The position numbers and the translations under genes were made by a program. From Chitinophagales bacterium (lineage in GTDB: Bacteria > Bacteroidota > Bacteroidia > Chitinophagales > Chitinophagaceae), in assembly GCA_017303855.1 (NCBI GenBank), contig JAFLBL010000009.1, forward strand, positions 89,327 to 153,326: a stretch of DNA of 64,000 bases, written 5' to 3'. Positions 37,858 through 44,935 of this stretch are shown here, in pieces (position 1 is the stretch's first letter; the number at the start of each line of letters is the position of its first letter). Below the pieces are notes generated by a model that had not been told where the DNA came from, made no database searches, and worked only from the letters and a program-made list of their open reading frames with translations.

Positions 37858-38814
37858 ATGAAGAAAATCGGAATACTCCATGGAAAAGAGCGTTCTTTTC
37901 CTGAAGCCTTTATTGCCAGGGTAAACAGCAAACAGGTACCGGGGATTGTGGCAGAACCGGTACGTATCGACAAAGCATTACAGGGCGAACCCAGCGGGTA
38001 TGCAGTGATCATTGACCGTATTTCACAGGATGTGCCCTTTTACCGTACCTGGCTGAAAAATGCGGCCGTTACCGGCACGGCGGTGATCAATAATCCTTTC
38101 TGGTGGAGCGCGGATGACAAGTACTTCAATAACTGTCTCATGACGAAAGTGGGCGTACCGGTACCCAAAACTGCAATTATACCTTCCCGTGACCTTCCGG
38201 ACGACACGTCCAATGATTCCTTCAGTAACCTGGCGTACCCGCTGGATTGGGAGCATATTTTCGGAGAGGTAGGCTTCCCGGCTTATATGAAACCATTTGC
38301 CGGAGGCGGATGGAAACATGTATACCGGCTCACCGGACCGGAAGATTTTTTTCAGAAACACGCAGAAACCGGCCAACTGGTGATGTTGCTGCAGGAGGAA
38401 ATCGTATTTACTGAATATTACCGCTGCTATTGTATCGGTGGCAAGTATGTACGGATAATGTCCTATGAACCACGCAATCCGCATCATTTGCGTTATGTGG
38501 CCGATTTTCAACCCTCCGCTGAAAGATTGCAACAAATGACGGATATCGTACTCCGGATTAATAAATACCTGGGGTATGATTTCAATACGGTTGAGCTGGC
38601 GGTAAGAGACGGCATCCCCTATGCCATTGATTTCTGTAACCCCGCACCTGATGCGGATCTGCCCAGTGTGGGTGCCGAAAATTTTGAATGGGTGGTGGAA
38701 ACCGCTGCCAATTACGCCATTGAAAAAGCGCAGAGCCTGAAAGAAGGACAGGACAACCTGACCTGGGGAGAGTATGTGAAGCGGAGCAGTACCGGGTTGA
38801 AGTTAACAAGTTAA
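37858..38814 (+). CDS. ATP-grasp ligase-like protein
   Basis: A 318-aa protein with the ATP-grasp layout: an N-terminal domain, a central region with FPAYMKPFAGGGWKHVYRL (ATP-binding lysine and glycine loop, about residues 140-160), VMLLQEEIVFTEYYRCYCIG, and YGIDFCNP-like FNTVELAVRDGIPYAIDFCN with the metal-binding Glu and Asn near residues 245-262. This fold joins a carboxylate to an amine using ATP. The last residues GLKLTS and the stop lie in an octamer repeat. It is followed after 82 bp by a GCS2 carboxylate-amine ligase, so both probably build one small peptide or amide. Confidence 0.85.
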   Translation: MKKIGILHGKERSFPEAFIARVNSKQVPGIVAEPVRIDKALQGEPSGYAVIIDRISQDVPFYRTWLKNAAVTGTAVINNPFWWSADDKYFNNCLMTKVGVPVPKTAIIPSRDLPDDTSNDSFSNLAYPLDWEHIFGEVGFPAYMKPFAGGGWKHVYRLTGPEDFFQKHAETGQLVMLLQEEIVFTEYYRCYCIGGKYVRIMSYEPRNPHHLRYVADFQPSAERLQQMTDIVLRINKYLGYDFNTVELAVRDGIPYAIDFCNPAPDADLPSVGAENFEWVVETAANYAIEKAQSLKEGQDNLTWGEYVKRSSTGLKLTS

Positions 38815-38833
38815 CAGGTTGACAAATTAACAA
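38802..38833 (+). repeat. Octamer tandem array (GTTAACAA), left arm
   Basis: Four contiguous 8-bp units: gttaacaa, gttaacag, gttgacaa, attaacaa. The first unit and half of the second encode the end and stop codon of the ATP-grasp gene. It faces the inverted array at 38856. Confidence 0.85.
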
Positions 38834-38855
38834 GGTACGTTCTACGTAAACCTCC

Positions 38856-38895
38856 TTGTCAACTTATCAACTTTTAAACCTATCAACTTTCAAAC
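38856..38895 (-). repeat. Octamer tandem array (GTTGANAA), right arm, inverted
   Basis: On the minus strand, five contiguous 8-bp units: gtttgaaa, gttgatag, gtttaaaa, gttgataa, gttgacaa. The array stops 1 bp before the ATG of the GCS2 ligase gene and so makes up its entire near leader. It is inverted relative to the array at 38802, with a 22-bp centre, and parts of the two arms can pair. Confidence 0.85.
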
Positions 38896-38896
38896 A

Positions 38897-40006
38897 ATGA
38901 ACCTCAACTATAAAACCTTCACCCTCGGCGTTGAAGAAGAATACATGGTACTTGATCCGCATACGCTGGAACTCAAGAGCCATGAACAACGGATTGTGCA
39001 CGAAGGTCAGAAAATGATCAAGGATAAAGTGAAAGCGGAGATGCACCAGGCGGTGGTGGAAGTGGGTACGGATATCTGCGCCGATGTGGATGAAGCCTGG
39101 CATGATGTGGCCGAATTGCGAAAAACGATCAGTGGTATTGCAGAAGGTCTCGGCTACTCCATGGGCGCTGCGGGGACACACCCTTTCAGTCATTGGGAAA
39201 GTCAGCTGATTACAGATCATATCCGTTACAGTGAAATTGTAAATGAACTGCAGGAAGCCGCCCGAAGTAACCTCATTTTCGGACTGCATGTACACGTAGG
39301 TATGGAAAGCCGGGAAATGGCCAACCATATTGCCAACAGTACCCGGTATTTTCTGCCGCATATTTTTGCCCTGAGTACCAATTCTCCCTTCTGGGAAGGA
39401 CGGATGACCGGGTATAAATCATTCCGTACAAAGGTATTTGACAAATTTCCCCGTACAGGGATTCCGGATGCATTTGAAAGTATTGAGGCCTATGACAATT
39501 ATGTAAAGCTGCTGATTAAAACCAATTGCATTGACAATGCAAAGAAAATATGGTGGGACCTCCGGGTACACCCTTTTTTCAATACAGTGGAGTTCAGGGT
39601 TTGCGATATCCCGCTGACCGTGGATGAAACCATTACCCTGGCGGCACTATTCCAGGCCATCTGCGCGCGGATATATATGCTACGATCAAAGAACCTGAAC
39701 TTCATTCAATACAGCCGTGCACTACTCAATGAAAACAAGTGGCGGGCCAGCCGGTATGGAGTGGATGGCTACCTGATCGACTTTGGTAAAGAGGAGGAAG
39801 TAAATACAAGGGCACTGATTTATGAGTTGCTTGATTTCCTGGATCCGGTACTGGACCACCTGGGCAGCAGGCATCGGATTGCACACGTACATAAAATACT
39901 GGAGCATGGCACCGGTGCTGACAGACAGCTGGCCGTGTTTGAACAATCTAAAAACCTGACGGATGTGGCAAAGTTTATCCAAAGCCAGTATTTGTCCGGT
40001 ATCTGA
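38897..40006 (+). CDS. GCS2-family carboxylate-amine ligase (YbdK type)
   Basis: A 369-aa enzyme of the glutamate-cysteine ligase 2 family. It shows FTLGVEEEYMVLDP at the N-terminus, the GAAGTHPFSHWES segment, FGLHVHVG with the metal-binding His residues, STNSPFWEGRMTGYKSFR and WWDLRVHPFFNTVEFRVCD. All family metal-binding acidic and His residues expected appear present. YbdK-type members ligate a carboxylate to an amine with ATP, but the physiological substrates are mostly unknown. It lies in line behind the ATP-grasp gene with a leader made of repeats, and ends in a strong terminator. Confidence 0.92.
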   Translation: MNLNYKTFTLGVEEEYMVLDPHTLELKSHEQRIVHEGQKMIKDKVKAEMHQAVVEVGTDICADVDEAWHDVAELRKTISGIAEGLGYSMGAAGTHPFSHWESQLITDHIRYSEIVNELQEAARSNLIFGLHVHVGMESREMANHIANSTRYFLPHIFALSTNSPFWEGRMTGYKSFRTKVFDKFPRTGIPDAFESIEAYDNYVKLLIKTNCIDNAKKIWWDLRVHPFFNTVEFRVCDIPLTVDETITLAALFQAICARIYMLRSKNLNFIQYSRALLNENKWRASRYGVDGYLIDFGKEEEVNTRALIYELLDFLDPVLDHLGSRHRIAHVHKILEHGTGADRQLAVFEQSKNLTDVAKFIQSQYLSGI

Positions 40007-40020
40007 GTCACGCAACTTAA

Positions 40021-40064
40021 AAAAAAAAAGAGCTTACCCCGATTGGTGGTAAGCTCTTTTTTTT
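40021..40064 (+). terminator. Strong terminator after the GCS2 ligase gene
   Basis: AAAAAGAGCTTACC / GGTAAGCTCTTTTT forms a perfect 14-bp stem with a 9-nt loop, flanked by an A-run and a T-run, so it could work in both directions. Confidence 0.92.
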
Positions 40065-40095
40065 ACTATTCAACAGGCCGCTTTACATTTGTGCG

Positions 40096-40455
40096 ATGAA
40101 AGATGCTTCAACCGGTTTTCTGCAAAGTTTACTGCTTACGCTTGATCAATCCATCCTTGATTATAAAGCCTACATCGCAGCGGGCAAAACATACCGCTTT
40201 GCAAAAATTTTAAAAGAAAACAACGGGAAAGGGCTTCATCTCCTGACCACCAATAAGCATCAGTTGCCAGATCACTTACAGCAGGATGCCGGCGCCCTGA
40301 TACTCCATTACCAGGTATGGACGGCCAAATGGGAAGAGCTGGAGGCGGCATTACAACCTGAACCTGATGACGAATTTATTTTTCCCAACACTGTCACGTT
40401 CCCCCGTGATGCAGCGCAACGACTGGAAAACTGGTACAAAGAACAGATACTGTAA
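40096..40455 (+). CDS. Hypothetical protein, 119 aa
   Basis: A soluble, helical-looking protein without signal peptide, with FLQSLLLTLDQSILDYKAYI and HYQVWTAKWEELEAAL as amphipathic helices. No family recognised. It is convergent with the SET-domain gene, whose stop lies 8 bp from its own. The codon use is like that of its neighbours, so it is likely real. Confidence 0.65.
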   Translation: MKDASTGFLQSLLLTLDQSILDYKAYIAAGKTYRFAKILKENNGKGLHLLTTNKHQLPDHLQQDAGALILHYQVWTAKWEELEAALQPEPDDEFIFPNTVTFPRDAAQRLENWYKEQIL

Positions 40456-40462
40456 ACTGTAT

Positions 40463-40921
40463 TTATTTTTTTACTCCTGTCCCCCGTTTTTTTGCTTTCT
40501 GCCTGGCCGCTTCCACTTTTATATTATGACGGATAACGTCCCAGTATTCCTTACCGTAATCAACAAAAATTTCGGCCCCGGCTGGTATATCCTTTGTCGA
40601 GGTGATATAGACGTTCAGTTTATCTTCTTTATATTCCGCATTATTGGTCAGCCCTTTTACTCTTGATATTCCACGTGCATCATTGGCATAACGGGCCAGC
40701 GCATCTGTAGTACGGGAAGCGTCTATCACATGATTCCGCTTTACATAATAGATATATCCGTTTTCTCCGTCATTGTGTTCCACCTCTTTCCACGTGGTAA
40801 TTACCCCTTTATACTCCACAATACGGGTACCTGCAGGAATAAAGACTTTTGTAAACAGCCCTTTGCCGGCTCCGGGCAATGTTGATCTTTTAACGCGTAT
40901 TTTTTCTTCAAGTAATGCCAT
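40463..40921 (-). CDS. SET-domain protein-lysine methyltransferase
   Basis: A 152-aa stand-alone SET domain, the fold of eukaryotic histone-lysine methyltransferases, also found in some bacteria. It shows LPGAGKGLFTKVFIPAGTRI (SAM-loop GxG region), IVEYKGVIT, a degenerate NHxxxPN region ARYANDARG...GLTNNAEY, and the closing IPAGAEIFVDYGKEYW (ELxxDY motif). It lacks pre-SET zinc domains. The C-terminus is Lys/Arg-rich. The target, perhaps a ribosomal or DNA-associated protein, is unknown. The start ATG at 40921 is firm. Confidence 0.85.
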   Translation of the reverse strand: MALLEEKIRVKRSTLPGAGKGLFTKVFIPAGTRIVEYKGVITTWKEVEHNDGENGYIYYVKRNHVIDASRTTDALARYANDARGISRVKGLTNNAEYKEDKLNVYITSTKDIPAGAEIFVDYGKEYWDVIRHNIKVEAARQKAKKRGTGVKK

Positions 40922-41024
40922 AACTGTAATTTCGGAAGGCGCAAATATAGGGGTTTAGAGCGGAGAAAGGGCATTCCAGGTACCCGATTAACCCACTACA
41001 TTTGCAACTATATAACACCATAGT

Positions 41025-41480
41025 ATGAAGCAGGTTTTTTTATTCTCAATTTGTTGGATGGCGCTTTCCCTTAGTGGGATAACACAGGATCAGATCGGTG
41101 TGCAAAAAGCAAAAGTGCAGACATACCTGAATAAAAAATTTGGGACAAAAGGCGTTTCAACCCCTGGTGGCGACAGCATACGGATTGCTGTACATACCGG
41201 CCGGTTCAGTCCGGCCGAATACATTTTCACCTTTGACAAGAAAAATCAATGCACGGGTGAAACGATAATAACCCGTTGCGACTCCTGCTACAACGGGTTA
41301 CTGGCTACAGCATTGGCGAAGAAAAATTTTCAATGGAAAAAAATCAATGAAAACCAGTACATCTCCCGGTTTGAAGATAAACGGATGATCGAAATTTTTC
41401 CGGATGAGCGGGAACGCAGTTTTTCCATACTGCGGGTAGACTGGAACCGTGAAATTTATGATATGCTGTTGAAAAATTAA
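41025..41480 (+). CDS. Secreted hypothetical protein, 151 aa
   Basis: Signal peptide at about residues 1-20; the mature part has one Cys pair (RCDSCYNG) that is not followed by His and so is not a haem site, plus mixed alpha/beta character. No family recognised. Convergent with the cytochrome-like gene, whose stop is 3 bp away. Confidence 0.7.
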   Translation: MKQVFLFSICWMALSLSGITQDQIGVQKAKVQTYLNKKFGTKGVSTPGGDSIRIAVHTGRFSPAEYIFTFDKKNQCTGETIITRCDSCYNGLLATALAKKNFQWKKINENQYISRFEDKRMIEIFPDERERSFSILRVDWNREIYDMLLKN

Positions 41481-41483
41481 TCC

Positions 41484-41831
41484 TTATTTCTCAAGTAATC
41501 CATCCGCTCTCCATTGCTTAAACAGGGCGATCGTACTGTCGCTGAGTTTAGCAGTTTTCCGGAATGGCATAAAACCGCGATCATTCGGGTTCAGTTCAAT
41601 GCGGCGGATGATCTCATCAATATCCGTTTTGATACTGGCATAACTGTCATACGGCTTTTTCTTCCCGCCTTTTTCCGGAATATGGCAGGGGGCGCATTCA
41701 GTAGCCACCACCGCTTTCAGGCTGGTTTCATAATTCAGTTTTGGGGCAGCCGCCAGTTTTCTGGAACCGGAACAATTGGCCAGTACCAGCGCAAGGCCGG
41801 CCAGAGAGGTAAGGATGAACAGTTTTTTCAT
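41484..41831 (-). CDS. Mono-haem c-type cytochrome lipoprotein
   Basis: A 115-aa protein with a lipobox (VLANC, Cys20) and one haem-binding CAPCH motif (Cys46, Cys49, His50). GFMPFRKTAKLSD supplies a likely distal ligand, Met88. The pattern (KAVVATECAPCHIPEKGG, FMPF) resembles cytochrome domains of the planctomycete/PSD type used for electron transfer at the outer or inner membrane. It has no reductase or oxidase partner next to it. Confidence 0.85.
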   Translation of the reverse strand: MKKLFILTSLAGLALVLANCSGSRKLAAAPKLNYETSLKAVVATECAPCHIPEKGGKKKPYDSYASIKTDIDEIIRRIELNPNDRGFMPFRKTAKLSDSTIALFKQWRADGLLEK

Positions 41832-41848
41832 GTTGGTTATGTTTGAAG

Positions 41849-41950
41849 ATGAAATATACTACTTCTGCATTAAAACAATTCTACCAATCGGCGCCTTATG
41901 ATGAACGGTTGCTTTACGGAAAGCAAACCGGTAAATTTGTAAAGACATGA
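41849..41950 (+). CDS. Possible 33-codon upstream reading frame overlapping the MFS start
   Basis: ATG at 41849 opens a 33-codon frame (MKYTTSALKQFYQSAPYDER...) that stops at 41948-41950 in an ATGA overlap with the MFS gene start. Such overlaps often couple translation. However, a promoter box for the MFS gene lies inside this frame, so it would be translated only from an upstream transcript. Weak call. Confidence 0.3.
   Translation: MKYTTSALKQFYQSAPYDERLLYGKQTGKFVKT
41909..41939 (+). promoter_or_regulatory. MFS gene promoter, full -33/-7 match
   Basis: TTG (41909-41911), 20-bp spacer, TAAATTTG (41932-41939). The -7 box ends 7 bp before the ATG at 41947, so the transcript should start at or within a few bases of the start codon. 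Confidence 0.7.
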
Positions 41951-43170
41951 TATCTTCAGCTGCAAGAAACTACCGAAACGCTTATGCCGGACTTTCCCGG
42001 GAAACCTGGCTGCTCTCCCTGATAATGCTGATCAACCGGAGTGGCACCATGGTGGTTCCGTTTATGACCCTGTACCTGACCAGTGATGAAATGGGTTATT
42101 CAGTTGGACAGGCGGGTTATGTATTTGGCTTGTTCGGTGCCGGTGCATTCGGAGGAGCCTGGCTGGGCGGTTGGCTTTCAGACCGGATTGGCTTTTATCC
42201 GGTCCAGGTCATAACCCTGCTGGGGGGCGGCATTATGTTTTTACTGCTGGGCCAGATGAAATCCTACCCTATGATTTGCAGTTTTACTTTTCTGCTCAGT
42301 TTTGTTAATGAGGCTTTCCGGCCGGCCAATTCCACAGCGATTGCCTTTTATAGTAAACCGGATAACCGGACACGCTCCTATGCCCTGAACCGCCTGGCAA
42401 TAAACCTGGGCTGGGCCCTGGGCAGCGGGTTGGGCGGATTACTGGCTGATGTTAATTATGAATTACTTTTCTGGGTAGATGGATTCACCAATATATCGGC
42501 GGCCATCTTGTTGTGGCTGTTGCTGAAACCGGTAAGGCAGGCAGCTGACAAAGAAAAAGAAATGCACTCCACCTCTGCCCGCCCTCCGCATCTTGATAAA
42601 AAATATGTATTGTTCACCATCATTACCATCCTGTTTGCTTCCTGTTTTTTCCAGTTATTTACCAACCTGCCTGTTTATTTTGAGAAGAACCTGTATCTGT
42701 CGAAACCATTTATTGGCCTGATGATGGCTTGTAACGGGTTACTCATTGCCGTTTTTGAAATGTTGATTATTTACCGCCTGGAAGGCAGACGTCACAATAT
42801 ATTTTATATCAGCCGGGGGGTATTCCTGGTGGGGTTGGCCTTTTTATTGCTGACATTACCTGTACAGGGAGCAGGTGTCGCTTTCGTCATGATTATCCTG
42901 GTTACATTCGGTGAAATTCTTTCGATGCCCTTTATGAACAGTTACTGGATAGCCAGGACCCGTGCATCCAACCGTGGACAATACGCAGCCCTGTATACTA
43001 TGGCCTGGTCTGCCGCACAGACGCTGGGCCCTATGGGGGGAGCCCAGGTGGCGGATAGAAGCGGATTCAGGGTGCTTTGGTTACTGGTAGGAGGTGTTTG
43101 TATCCTGGCTGCATTATCCTACCTGAAACTGGGTCAAAAAGACCGCGACCGGACAGAACCTGAACACTGA
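41947..43170 (+). CDS. MFS transporter
   Basis: A 407-aa major facilitator with twelve predicted membrane helices. GGAWLGGWLSDRIGFYPVQV between helices 2 and 3 is the MFS motif A, followed by NRLAINLGWALGSGLGG in helix 5. The N-terminus (AARNYRNAYAGLSRETWLLS) and the INRSGTMVVPFMTLYL helix are shared by a group of Bacteroidota transporters of unknown substrate. The central cytoplasmic loop is near residues 200-220. The promoter implies a leaderless or nearly leaderless mRNA. Confidence 0.9.
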   Translation: MISSAARNYRNAYAGLSRETWLLSLIMLINRSGTMVVPFMTLYLTSDEMGYSVGQAGYVFGLFGAGAFGGAWLGGWLSDRIGFYPVQVITLLGGGIMFLLLGQMKSYPMICSFTFLLSFVNEAFRPANSTAIAFYSKPDNRTRSYALNRLAINLGWALGSGLGGLLADVNYELLFWVDGFTNISAAILLWLLLKPVRQAADKEKEMHSTSARPPHLDKKYVLFTIITILFASCFFQLFTNLPVYFEKNLYLSKPFIGLMMACNGLLIAVFEMLIIYRLEGRRHNIFYISRGVFLVGLAFLLLTLPVQGAGVAFVMIILVTFGEILSMPFMNSYWIARTRASNRGQYAALYTMAWSAAQTLGPMGGAQVADRSGFRVLWLLVGGVCILAALSYLKLGQKDRDRTEPEH

Positions 43171-43212
43171 AACGAACAGTGAAATCCTTCGTACGCTCTA
43201 TAGTCAATCCCT

Positions 43213-43220
43213 TAATTTTG
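43213..43220 (+). promoter_or_regulatory. Putative pafA promoter, -7 element
   Basis: TAATTTTG matches TAnnTTTG and ends 17 bp before the pafA ATG. No clear -33 element. Confidence 0.4.
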
Positions 43221-43237
43221 TCAAAATTTATGAACAT

Positions 43238-44857
43238 ATGAGACGGTTCTTTTTTGCTGTTACCCTGCTCGTTTTCTTTACTTCAGTTCAGGCGCAACCC
43301 GATATTAAGCGACCAAAACTGGTTGTAGGCCTGGTGATGGACCAGATGCGCTGGGATTACCTGTACCGCTATTATCCCCGTTACAGTGAAACAGGGGGGT
43401 TCAAACGGATGCTGGGCCAGGGGTTTGCCTGTGAAAACACACTGATCCCCTATGCGCCGACCATTACAGCCTGTGGCCATAGTTCAATTTATACTGGTAC
43501 TGTTCCCGCGGTAAACGGTATTGCCGGCAACAGCTGGTGGGACAAAAAACAACAAAGAGCCGTTTATTGCACAGAAGATAAAACAGTGAATACCGTCGGA
43601 AGTACTTCCGCACAGGGAAAAATGAGTCCACGTAATATGCTGGTCACCACCATATGTGATGAACTGAGGCTGGCCACAAACTTCCGCAGCAAAGTAATCG
43701 GTGTCGCGATCAAGGATCGGGGTGGTATTTTACCTGCCGGACATAGTGCCAATGCCGCTTACTGGTATGATAACAGTAACGGGAACTGGATCACGTCCAC
43801 CTATTATATGAATGAATTGCCCGGCTGGGTCAGCGATTTCAACAGCCGGAAAATAGTGGATCAGTACTATGATAAAGGCTGGACTACCATTTACCCGATT
43901 AATTCGTATCTGCAAAGTACCGTGGATGATAAATCCTGGGAATACAAACCATTTGGTCCTGCATTTCCGTACGACCTGAAAAAATGGATTGGAAAAGATT
44001 ACGGAAAGATCAATACAACTCCAATGGGGAACAGTATGACTTTTGAATTTGCCAGGACAGCCCTGGTCGCCGAGCAAATGGGTACAGACGCTATCACGGA
44101 TTTTCTCGCAGTCAGTTTTTCTTCACCGGATTATATCGGTCATACATTCGGACCCAATTCAGTTGAAGCGGAAGACGGTTTTCTGCGGCTGGATAAGGAA
44201 CTGGGTGCGTTTCTGGATTTCCTGGACAGCAAAGTTGGAAAAGGACAATACACCGTTTTTCTATCCGCTGATCATGGCGCTGCACATGTACCGGAATTTA
44301 TGCAGGAACAGCATTTGCCCGGCGGACGTGTGTATACAGGTAAACTGACCGACACCCTCAACAAAAGCTTAAAAGCCATATATAACCTGCCGAATATTAT
44401 TGTCAGCGATGACAATTACCAGATGCATCTCAATCATCCCCTGCTTGATTCTGCCAAAGCAGATAAAGAGGCCATTACGCAATGGATCATCAACAGGTTG
44501 CTGACTGAACCGGGGATTGACAGGGCCTTTTCACTACAGCAGCTGAATACCATTCCGCTTCCGGAGAGAATCCGGACCATGTTAAATAACGGGTATTATC
44601 CTCCCCGTAACGGAGACATCCAATATATACTGAAGCCGGGGTATATAGATGCATACAGCGCCACGGGTACCACACACGGGCTCTGGAACCCGTATGATGC
44701 CCATATCCCGCTGCTTTGGTATGGCTGGGGTATTAAGCCAGGCAAAACCAACCGCGAAACACATATGACGGATATTGCACCCACGCTGGCCACATTACTG
44801 CACATTCAGATGCCGAGTGGCTGTACCGGCGAAGCGATTCCGGAAGTTTTGAAATAA
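43238..44857 (+). CDS. pafA: PafA-type alkaline phosphatase, secreted
   Basis: A 539-aa periplasmic phosphomonoesterase of the alkaline phosphatase superfamily. Signal peptide about residues 1-19. Active site: metal Asp in VVGLVMDQMRWDY, the nucleophile Thr77 in APTITACGHSS, Asn98 in IAGNSW, and Lys159/Arg161 in IKDRGGILPAGHS, the phosphate-binding set known from the Chryseobacterium/Elizabethkingia PafA. Metal ligands follow in SSPDYIGHTFGP and FLSADHGAAHVP, and the last His in TGTTHG. PafA enzymes are calcium-activated, phosphate-insensitive and common in soil Bacteroidota. Confidence 0.93.
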   Translation: MRRFFFAVTLLVFFTSVQAQPDIKRPKLVVGLVMDQMRWDYLYRYYPRYSETGGFKRMLGQGFACENTLIPYAPTITACGHSSIYTGTVPAVNGIAGNSWWDKKQQRAVYCTEDKTVNTVGSTSAQGKMSPRNMLVTTICDELRLATNFRSKVIGVAIKDRGGILPAGHSANAAYWYDNSNGNWITSTYYMNELPGWVSDFNSRKIVDQYYDKGWTTIYPINSYLQSTVDDKSWEYKPFGPAFPYDLKKWIGKDYGKINTTPMGNSMTFEFARTALVAEQMGTDAITDFLAVSFSSPDYIGHTFGPNSVEAEDGFLRLDKELGAFLDFLDSKVGKGQYTVFLSADHGAAHVPEFMQEQHLPGGRVYTGKLTDTLNKSLKAIYNLPNIIVSDDNYQMHLNHPLLDSAKADKEAITQWIINRLLTEPGIDRAFSLQQLNTIPLPERIRTMLNNGYYPPRNGDIQYILKPGYIDAYSATGTTHGLWNPYDAHIPLLWYGWGIKPGKTNRETHMTDIAPTLATLLHIQMPSGCTGEAIPEVLK

Positions 44858-44935
44858 CAAAATGGAAGGCTTTGAGCTCAAAAAATTGTAGTAATTTCCT
44901 GTATCATTGAAAATGCTGAACCATTAAACCCCGGT

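Noticed and set aside
41025..41480. Cys pair CDSC as a haem-binding motif
   Set aside because: The motif is not followed by His, so it does not fit CxxCH.
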